Part shown: positions 35,819 to 41,925 of the stretch, piece by piece | Numbering within the stretch: position 1 is the first letter of the stretch | Layout: the number at the start of each line of letters is the position of its first letter | Source: BOG-1155 sp963717985 | GTDB lineage: Bacteria > Desulfobacterota > Syntrophorhabdia > Syntrophorhabdales > WCHB1-27 | DNA length: 64,000 bases | Reading direction: 5' to 3' | Assembly: GCA_963717985.1 (NCBI GenBank) | Contig: CAVQYC010000006.1 | Coordinates: 186,001-250,000 of the forward strand | Notes under the pieces: model-generated | The model's database searches: none | The model's input: only the letters and a program-made list of their open reading frames with translations | Told to the model about the DNA's origin: nothing | Made by a program: the position numbers and the translations under genes

Positions 35819-36505
35819 ATGATAAAGGGGATCTTTCGCGTGGCAGGCCCGGATATCACGGATCAAAGGGACTGTAACGTCTACCTGATTGATCTGGACC
35901 GGGAAGCAGTACTCATCGACACCGGGTTCGGCGCGGCATTCGACAGGATGGTTGCCAACATCGAAGATAAGGGCATCTCACCCTCGCGGATATCAACCGC
36001 GATCCTCACCCATTGCCACGTCGACCATATTGGTGCTGCTGCCCGGGTACGGGAGCAATTCGGCAGCCGTCTCGTCATGCACGAGCTGGACGCCGGCATT
36101 GTCGAGGCTGGAGACAACAGGCTGACCGCCGCATTCTGCTTTGAGCTCGTTTTCCGCCCTCTGGCCATCGACACGAGATTAACGGGTTCCGGCGGAGAGA
36201 TCCCCTTCAGAGGCCGGAAGCTGTCCTTCCTTCACATACCGGGCCATACGCCAGGTTCCATCACGATCTACGCGGATAGCGGCGGCAGGAAAATTCTCTT
36301 CGGCCAAGACATCAGCGCCCCACTCCTCGAGGAATTTGACTGCGACATGGTTGCGTGGCGCCTTTCCATGGAAAAGCTCCTGGCGCTGAAAGCCGATGTG
36401 CTCTGCGACGGCCATTCCGGTATCCATCAACCCGCCCGTGCCGTCGCCGCTTATATTCGGCACTTTATGAAGCTGTACGGGAAAGGAGAGAAAGGGGAGG
36501 ACTGA
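35819..36505 (+). CDS. MBL-fold metallo-hydrolase
   Basis: A 228-residue metallo-beta-lactamase-fold protein with the dinuclear metal site THCHVDH at residues 64-70, plus IPGHTPGSI, GQDISAPL and the last histidine in CDGHSG. The fold is shared by glyoxalase II, lactonases and other hydrolases; the reaction cannot be named from sequence. The gene stands alone and is closed by a clear terminator. Confidence 0.9.
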   Translation: MIKGIFRVAGPDITDQRDCNVYLIDLDREAVLIDTGFGAAFDRMVANIEDKGISPSRISTAILTHCHVDHIGAAARVREQFGSRLVMHELDAGIVEAGDNRLTAAFCFELVFRPLAIDTRLTGSGGEIPFRGRKLSFLHIPGHTPGSITIYADSGGRKILFGQDISAPLLEEFDCDMVAWRLSMEKLLALKADVLCDGHSGIHQPARAVAAYIRHFMKLYGKGEKGED

Positions 36506-36522
36506 GAGCCCTCCCCTCTTTT
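36493..36522 (+). terminator. Rho-independent terminator of the MBL gene
   Basis: An 8-bp stem (aggggagg at 36493-36500 with cctcccct at 36510-36517) is followed by cTTTT. The stem overlaps the last codons and stop of the gene. Confidence 0.8.
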
Positions 36523-36542
36523 AATAATTAGGTCGTATAGGC

Positions 36543-36722
36543 TTATAAGAATTCCACCACGTCGCTTACATTCAGTTCAAGCATTGCCGTGCTTGCGAGG
36601 AGCCGCACCAGGTTCTTTTTTACCGCTTCGATCTCCCCCCCCATGGCCATCAACTCCTCGGCCGTCTTACGCAGGAGCTGTATCTTTTCGTCCATCTCTT
36701 TTATCTTGTATTGAGTGTTCAC
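36543..36722 (-). CDS. 59-residue helical protein downstream of the CoA ligase
   Basis: The minus strand encodes a GTG-started peptide, MNTQYKIKEMDEKIQLLRKT at the N-terminus and ending NVSDVVEFL, after a strong AGGAGGGGG box. It is predicted all-helical with heptad-like spacing over residues 5-45. It starts 17 bp after the stop of the PaaK-like ligase, so it is likely the second gene of that operon. I do not recognise the family. A good ribosome site, spacing and a clean stop argue that it is real. Confidence 0.72.
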   Translation of the reverse strand: MNTQYKIKEMDEKIQLLRKTAEELMAMGGEIEAVKKNLVRLLASTAMLELNVSDVVEFL

Positions 36723-36739
36723 CTTATACCCCCTCCTGT

Positions 36740-38068
36740 TTAGTGTTGTCTCATGTCTTTGAATCTCTTCGCCTTTACTTGATACCGGGGAAGGCTTTCA
36801 TAGGGATGAACCTCGATCTTGTAACCCAGGTTCGTCCTCACCCTCAGCTCGTCCTTGAGCCGTGCCAGGATGGATTCCTTTTGGCCCTCATGGCCCGGCT
36901 TGATCTCTATCTTCAACGCGATGTCATCGATGTCGCCTTTCTTGGTGACGAGGACTTCGTACTCATCACTAAGCTCGACGAAGCTTCTCACCACCTCTTC
37001 TATGGCGGTGGGCGCCAGAAGCACACCCTTCACCTTGGTAATGTCATCGGACCTGCCCACAACGCCTCCATCGATCATCCGGAAGGTGCGGCCGCATGCG
37101 CAGGTATAGTCGGCCCAGCGGATCACGTCCTTCGAGTCAAAGCGGATGCACGGTTTTGCCCTCCGGTCAAAGGCGGTAATGATCATCTTGCCGTTCTTCA
37201 TCGGCTCCTCGATCAGCTCACCGGTATCGACGTCTTCTATCTCGACGAGGAACATGGCCTCGTTGATGTGGAGGCCCTTTTGTTCCGTACACATGTAGCT
37301 CCACGCGCCGATTTCCGTGGCGCCGATGTGGTCGTATACCTTTGCGCCCCATGCTTCCTCGATGCGCTGCTTGGTCGTCGTGATGCTTGCACCCGGCTCG
37401 CCGGCACAGGTGATTCTCTGAATCCCTATGCTTCTCGGGTCTATGCCTATCTTCCGCGCGGTGTCGGCCATGCCGAGGACATACGTCGGGGTAGCTCCAA
37501 AGGAAGTACACTTCAACTCCTTCATCTTCATGATGCGCGCCTCTGTGTCGAGGACGCCGCCGGGCACCACCTCGCACCCTACCTTTTCAGCCCCATAGTG
37601 GGCGGCCCAAAAGGCAACGAAGATATTGTAGCCGAAGGGGACGAAAAAGCGGTCCGTATCCCTGTAGCCCTGGGCGTAGAGGATATATGCCCAGCACTCG
37701 GCCCACCATTCCCAGTCCTGCCACGTATCCGCCTGGTATACCGGCGTGCCCGTCGTTCCGCTCGTCTGGCGGAACTCCGTAACCTGCGAAAGGGGTACGG
37801 CGAGCATATCGCCATAGGGGAAAGGCTCCCTGCTCTGGACATCCCTGAGCATGCCCTTGTCAATTTTCGGGACCTTTCTGATATCGGCCTGCGTCTTGAT
37901 ATCGCCCGGTTCTATGCCCGCACTCTTATAGAGAGCGCGGTAAAAGGGTGAGTTGTTGTAGGCCCACTCGAAAACACGCCGGAACTTTTTCACCTGCAGC
38001 TCCTTCAGTTTTTCCGTGGGCAACGTCTCCAAAACCGGATTCCAGTAGATACTCATATCCTTACCCAT
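36740..38068 (-). CDS. Phenylacetate-CoA ligase family (PaaK-like) adenylate-forming enzyme
   Basis: A 442-residue AMP-forming acyl-CoA ligase of the PaaK family. The phosphate-binding loop is QTSGTTGTPVYQ, with DHIGATEIGAWSY further on (adenine pocket) and a C-terminal AMP-binding_C2 domain (about 335-440) holding DDITKVKGVLLAPTAIEEVV. It would activate an aryl or arylacetic acid with ATP and CoA. In an anaerobe of aromatic-degrading type, such an enzyme could act on phenylacetate, benzoate-like or other aromatic acids; the substrate is not determined. An AGGAG-like box (caaggaggaggac) precedes the ATG. Confidence 0.9.
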   Translation of the reverse strand: MGKDMSIYWNPVLETLPTEKLKELQVKKFRRVFEWAYNNSPFYRALYKSAGIEPGDIKTQADIRKVPKIDKGMLRDVQSREPFPYGDMLAVPLSQVTEFRQTSGTTGTPVYQADTWQDWEWWAECWAYILYAQGYRDTDRFFVPFGYNIFVAFWAAHYGAEKVGCEVVPGGVLDTEARIMKMKELKCTSFGATPTYVLGMADTARKIGIDPRSIGIQRITCAGEPGASITTTKQRIEEAWGAKVYDHIGATEIGAWSYMCTEQKGLHINEAMFLVEIEDVDTGELIEEPMKNGKMIITAFDRRAKPCIRFDSKDVIRWADYTCACGRTFRMIDGGVVGRSDDITKVKGVLLAPTAIEEVVRSFVELSDEYEVLVTKKGDIDDIALKIEIKPGHEGQKESILARLKDELRVRTNLGYKIEVHPYESLPRYQVKAKRFKDMRQH

Positions 38069-38464
38069 GAAACAGTCCTCCTCCTTGCGATGATTTTTTC
38101 AATCCGCGGGTCTCTGTGACCCTCGCGGCTAACCTCGCTGCCTTACCGGTATGGAAGTAGATTACTCCGTTTCATCCCCCCTGGGAAGTGTGCTCGTTAA
38201 TCATAGCACCATATTCATCAAGACCCAATCAAAACTTTTTCGCGAATATGCGGGCCGTCACCGAAACGCATGACCTCACGGGGAATTCGAGAAACATGTG
38301 AACCAGGGCGGTGTTGCTGCATAGCCGGAGGGAACGCAGCGCCTTCGGAAGTCCGGAATAAGAATGAATGATAGGTCCTATAAGACTTATAGGACCTATC
38401 ATTCATCTTATCTTCTGCAAAATTCAGCCTTCTCCCGGCCTGAAGGCCCAGAGGGAAGGGTCTG
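38069..38464. other. Intergenic region with a long palindrome
   Basis: About 400 bases between the minus-strand CoA ligase start and the end of the FmdB gene. No coding potential is convincing. It should contain the ligase promoter, which I could not place. The only clear structure is the palindrome at 38364-38406. Confidence 0.6.
38364..38406. repeat. 43-bp near-perfect palindrome
   Basis: Arms 38364-38384 and 38386-38406 are exact inverted repeats of 21 bp (atgaatgataggtcctataag and its complement) around a single A. Each arm contains the smaller palindrome ataggtcctat. No T run follows on either strand, so it is not a standard terminator. It lies 58 bp downstream of the FmdB gene end. Confidence 0.9.
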
Positions 38465-38695
38465 TCATGAGCAACAGCCTCCGGGGGCACCACACGACCC
38501 CGGCAACCCACAGCAGCCGCCCGCAGGCGTCGGCGACGAGAAAGAAGGAGAGCCGGCCGAAACATTGTGAGCAGACATCAACTTCACCAGGTCTTCGCTT
38601 CCGCACTTCCTGCACGCAAGGCCCTCCTGCGCGCCAAGGACGATAAACTCGCTTACCTCACCACATTTTCCGCATCGGTATTCAAAAATAGGCAT
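38465..38695 (-). CDS. FmdB-family zinc-ribbon protein
   Basis: A 76-residue protein starting MPIFEYRCGKCGEVSEFIV. A CxxC...CxxC zinc ribbon (CGKC, CRKC) is followed by a glycine/cysteine-rich tail (GGCCGLPGSCGAPGGCCS). FmdB-type proteins are putative regulators or metal-site proteins of unclear function. It is the third gene of a minus-strand set with DUF134 and NifX-like genes, 18 bp after the latter. A GAGGA box precedes the ATG. Confidence 0.9.
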   Translation of the reverse strand: MPIFEYRCGKCGEVSEFIVLGAQEGLACRKCGSEDLVKLMSAHNVSAGSPSFSSPTPAGGCCGLPGSCGAPGGCCS

Positions 38696-38713
38696 GATAT
38701 TTTCCTCCTCTCT

Positions 38714-39100
38714 TTACGATCCGTGATGGCCGCAGTCGCCTTGCGCGTGGCCGCCGCACGCATGCTGCAGTGAAAGCAGCGGGAGCTTGCCGTCTTTCAG
38801 AAGATCCACGTTCCGAGCTACCGTCTCAGCGCCGGAGCCGTACACCTTGATGCCCCTGGCATTCAGACCCGAGATGGCGCCCGCGCCAATACCTCCCACC
38901 ACGACCGCGTCAACCGCATGAGACCCCATGGCCTGGATAGGATTACAAGCGCCGTGGACATGTCCCAGGTCGCTGTTACCCACCGTCGTCACACTGCCCG
39001 TATCCGTATCGACCATGACAAATGTGGGGGCTGAGCCGAAATGTCCGTATACTGCACTCTTGATACCTTCGTTCTTCTCTACCGGGAAACAGACTTTCAT
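38714..39100 (-). CDS. NifX/NifB-type iron-molybdenum cofactor-binding family protein
   Basis: A 128-residue protein of the dinitrogenase Fe-Mo cofactor family. It begins MKVCFPVEKNEGIKSAVYGHFG with the conserved FGxAPxF segment and has VVVGGIGAGAISGLNARGIKVY. The C-terminus is histidine- and cysteine-rich (HACGGHAQGDCGHHGS), suggesting metal binding. No nitrogenase genes are nearby, so a general Fe-S or metal cluster role is more likely than nitrogen fixation. ATGA overlap with the DUF134 gene. Confidence 0.9.
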   Translation of the reverse strand: MKVCFPVEKNEGIKSAVYGHFGSAPTFVMVDTDTGSVTTVGNSDLGHVHGACNPIQAMGSHAVDAVVVGGIGAGAISGLNARGIKVYGSGAETVARNVDLLKDGKLPLLSLQHACGGHAQGDCGHHGS

Positions 39101-39399
39101 TCGATATCCTCCTTGTGAATTTCGTGTGTTTCTATCTTCAGGGCCTTGCCCTGAATCAGGGCCTCGGCCACTTTTCGCCTGGCCTCGTTGACGATACGGC
39201 CTAAGGTAGCCCTCGACACGCCCATCTCCAGGGCAGCCTGCTCATGATATTTCCCCTCATAGTCGCACAGTCTGAGCGCCTCCACCTCGTCGAGACCCAG
39301 GGAGACTTCTTCCAATTCCATGAGGGGGATGCCCCGTGGTTTGAAATATGACGCATCGGGACGGCAATTTATGCATCGCTGCTTCTTGGGTCTTGACAT
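39097..39399 (-). CDS. DUF134 DNA-binding-like protein
   Basis: A 100-residue protein with the DUF134 signature SRPKKQRCINCRPDASYFKPRGIP and a helix-turn-helix (EQAALEMGVSRATLGRIVNEARRKVAEAL). These proteins commonly sit beside NifX-like genes and may regulate them. It starts the DUF134-NifX-FmdB set. A possible promoter TATTATTATAAGCATATGATCAT region lies just upstream of the start. Confidence 0.9.
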   Translation of the reverse strand: MSRPKKQRCINCRPDASYFKPRGIPLMELEEVSLGLDEVEALRLCDYEGKYHEQAALEMGVSRATLGRIVNEARRKVAEALIQGKALKIETHEIHKEDIE

Positions 39400-39537
39400 G
39401 GTATTATTATAAGCATATGATCATAATGGTGTCAAGCGGTCATTGACGCCGATTATTGCGAGAGGACCAGAGGGGACCTTTCGGGGGCTATTCTTCATAC
39501 ATCCCCAAATCCTGCGCAATTATGGTAAAATCCTCCG

Positions 39538-40371
39538 GTGACCCTCGACATGTTCTCCCTCCTTTTGATCTCCATTCCCGTGGGCTTTATCGGCTCTCTT
39601 ACCGGACTCGGAGGGGCGAGCATCCTCATCCCGATCATGGTGTTCTTCGGCATCCCCGTAAAAGAAGCGATCGCCTCGGGCATGGTGAGCGTTATCGCGA
39701 CATCGAGCGGCTCGGCTTCAGCATACGTGAGGGAGAGGATAGCGAACGTGCGGATCGCCATGTACCTCGAAATGTTCACGAGCGTCGGCGCCATCATCGG
39801 GGCTACGATCACAACCCTTATCGCACCTGTGTACCTCTACTTTTTCTTCGCCGCATTCCTCATGACGTCCTTCCTGAAATTAAGAGCCCGGCCGGAGCCT
39901 GACTGTCTCTCTCCGGCAACATACTCGGGACTCTCGCACCGGCTGGCGCTTGAGGGGAGATACTTCGACGAGGCGAGAGAGGAGGTCATCACGTACTGTG
40001 CCGACCGGCCGCTGCTCGGAGGACTGGGAATGATGATTGCCGGGCTCGCGGCGGGGATGCTCGGCATAGGCGCCGGGGCTTTCAAAGTGACCGTGCAGGA
40101 ACATGTCCTGAGGCTGCCTTCAAAGGTGGCAAGCGCCACGAGCAACTTTATTATAGGAATGACCGCGCTGGCCGGGACGAGCGTCTATCTCTTCAGCGGC
40201 TTCCTCAACCTGACCCTGATGGCGCCCATGGCGATAGGAGCGACCCTGGGGGCCATCGCGGGAGGAAGGGTGCTCAACAAGCTCAACGACCGCGTGCTGA
40301 AGGGGCTTTTCTTCTGCGTAGTCGTCCTGCTCATCGCGCAGATGCTCTACAAAGGAGTCGCTTCATGGTAG
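39538..40371 (+). CDS. TauE/SafE-family membrane transporter (sulfite exporter-like)
   Basis: A 277-residue membrane protein with about eight hydrophobic segments in two repeats. The TauE/SafE glycine motifs are GFIGSLTGLGGASILIP near the start and AAGMLGIGAGAFKVT in the second half. The family moves sulfonates, sulfite or other small anions across the inner membrane; the substrate is unknown. Starts at GTG 39538 or ATG 39550 are both possible and no strong ribosome site is seen. It overlaps the DUF1634 gene by 7 bp, a frequent pairing. Confidence 0.88.
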   Translation: MTLDMFSLLLISIPVGFIGSLTGLGGASILIPIMVFFGIPVKEAIASGMVSVIATSSGSASAYVRERIANVRIAMYLEMFTSVGAIIGATITTLIAPVYLYFFFAAFLMTSFLKLRARPEPDCLSPATYSGLSHRLALEGRYFDEAREEVITYCADRPLLGGLGMMIAGLAAGMLGIGAGAFKVTVQEHVLRLPSKVASATSNFIIGMTALAGTSVYLFSGFLNLTLMAPMAIGATLGAIAGGRVLNKLNDRVLKGLFFCVVVLLIAQMLYKGVASW

Positions 40372-40757
40372 GCCGGAACGATAAAGGGAGCGGCGCAGCA
40401 TCTCTGGAGGGCCTGATAAGCTATATTCTCATAACCGGCGTGGTAATAAGTCTTTTCCTCGAAGCCGCCGGCCTTGTGCTTTTTTATCGCTCCTCCGGCA
40501 ACCTTGCCATTTCCCATGAGAGCCGTGTCATCCTCCGGGCTGATGACTTCTTCGCCCTCCTCGGGCGGCTCTTTTCCGCGCAGTCTTCCAGCCGGTCCCT
40601 CCGGTTGATGACGCTCGGCATAGCAGTACTCATTCTCACGCCGTACGTAAGAGCAGTTCTATCGGTCATCTATTTCGCCTCCGCAAAAAACTTCAAGTAC
40701 CTGGCCGTGACGCTCTTTGTCCTCATAATCCTCACGGCAAGCCTGCTGGTACATTGA
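40365..40757 (+). CDS. DUF1634 membrane protein
   Basis: A 130-residue membrane protein with three hydrophobic segments (LISYILITGVVISLFLEAAG, LMTLGIAVLILTPYVRAVL, YLAVTLFVLIILTASLLV). The arrangement matches DUF1634 proteins, which are typically encoded next to TauE/SafE genes and may be accessory subunits. No catalytic motif. The ATG lies inside the end of the TauE gene. Confidence 0.85.
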   Translation: MVGRNDKGSGAASLEGLISYILITGVVISLFLEAAGLVLFYRSSGNLAISHESRVILRADDFFALLGRLFSAQSSSRSLRLMTLGIAVLILTPYVRAVLSVIYFASAKNFKYLAVTLFVLIILTASLLVH

Positions 40758-40900
40758 ATCGCGTCGCCTTTTTCTCGCTATGGTGGTAACAATTTGATCG
40801 TTTCAGAACCGGCACTTGCTTCTCAGGGATCACTTTGTGCTAACGTCCCCTGGGCCTTGCCTTCACTTCGTGCGGCATTCCACATGGCAATAAGTACGCC

Positions 40901-40928
40901 TTGTGTTTCGCTCTTTTCCTGCTATAAT
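40901..40928 (+). promoter_or_regulatory. Putative sigma-70 promoter upstream of the sensor gene
   Basis: TATAAT at 40923-40928 is a perfect -10; TTGTGT at 40901-40906 is a partial -35 with a 16-base spacer. Transcription would start about 110 bases before the sensor ATG at 41047. The rest of 40758-41046 has no other feature I recognise. Confidence 0.5.
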
Positions 40929-41046
40929 AGAAATATGTTTCGATAGATGGAAACAATAGCATGGTTTTCTCTCTGACCCTTCCCCCAATAGGGTTGGTTG
41001 ATATAATATGTGCTACGCAACGCCAGAAAGGAGATCTTTTGACCCG

Positions 41047-41925
41047 ATGCCATTAGTCCGTGCACTGCTGGTTATTATGATGGCACTGCACCTTATCGCC
41101 TCTTCTGCTTTGGCTGATAACCCGAAGCAGACCAGAAAAATCCTGCTGATTCACTCTTTTGAACCCTTTTTACCGTACAGTATTACCGTAAACCAAAGTA
41201 TCCGCTCAACGCTTGAGTCAGACAAAACCATTCACACGGACCTATACACTGAATACCTCGATCTGGCTCGATTCCCTGGTGAGGATTACCGCGAGCGGTT
41301 GCTCGATCTATTACGCCATAAGTATTCACGACATTCTCCCGATGTGATCTTTGTCATGCTGAATCCTGCGCTGGATTTCCTTTTAAAACACCTTGAAAGG
41401 CTTTTCCCTGAAATTCCCATTGTATTCTGCACAATCGAAAAATACCAGATTGAAGGTCAAGCCCTGAAACCGAACATTACCGGTGTCCTCATGGAGATAG
41501 ACCCGAAAGGCACCCTTGATGCAGTACTCAGGTTGCAACCGGATGTCCGGAAGATAATTGTCGTAGGAGGGGCAAGCAAGAACGACAGAGGCTATGAAGC
41601 AGCAGTGCGAATGGCATTCAAGGAGTATGAGGGGAGGCTTGATATAACCTATATGACGGGGATGCCAATGGAAACAATTCTCAAAGCCGTCCCTGACCTC
41701 CCTGCACATACCATAATTTTTTATATCACCATGTTTCAGGATGGTACCGGTAAATCCTTTGTGCCCAAAGACGTGGCAACCCTTATTTCCCACACTTCAA
41801 ATGTTCCTGTCTTTGGCATGTTTGATTCCTATTTCGGGCATGGGATCGTTGGTGGCCACCTGGTCAGCTTTGAAGCACAGGGGAAAAAGGCTGCCAAATG
41901 GGCCTCCGTATATTGCATGGCGTGA
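41047..41925 (+). CDS. ABC-substrate-binding-like sensor part (5' half of a frameshifted kinase gene)
   Basis: 292 residues: a signal peptide (MPLVRALLVIMMALHLIASS) followed by an ABC-type substrate-binding fold (KILLIHSFEPFLPY, PDVIFVMLNPALDFLL, RKIIVVGGASKNDRGYE, FGMFDSYFGHGIVGGHLVSF). It ends abruptly as GKKAAKWASVYCMA. In another frame at the same place the sequence reads AAKMGLRILHGVKPADLSIS, which continues the domain into the kinase at 41898. A single missing base near 41890-41900 (gccaaatggg) therefore separates sensor and kinase. ATG 41047 follows AAAGGAG at about 41028; an ATG at 41008 is less likely. Confidence 0.85.
   Translation: MPLVRALLVIMMALHLIASSALADNPKQTRKILLIHSFEPFLPYSITVNQSIRSTLESDKTIHTDLYTEYLDLARFPGEDYRERLLDLLRHKYSRHSPDVIFVMLNPALDFLLKHLERLFPEIPIVFCTIEKYQIEGQALKPNITGVLMEIDPKGTLDAVLRLQPDVRKIIVVGGASKNDRGYEAAVRMAFKEYEGRLDITYMTGMPMETILKAVPDLPAHTIIFYITMFQDGTGKSFVPKDVATLISHTSNVPVFGMFDSYFGHGIVGGHLVSFEAQGKKAAKWASVYCMA

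Noticed and set aside
36584..37951. 455-residue plus-strand frame opposite the CoA ligase
   Set aside because: The minus strand has a full PaaK-type enzyme; this frame has no motif and no ribosome site.
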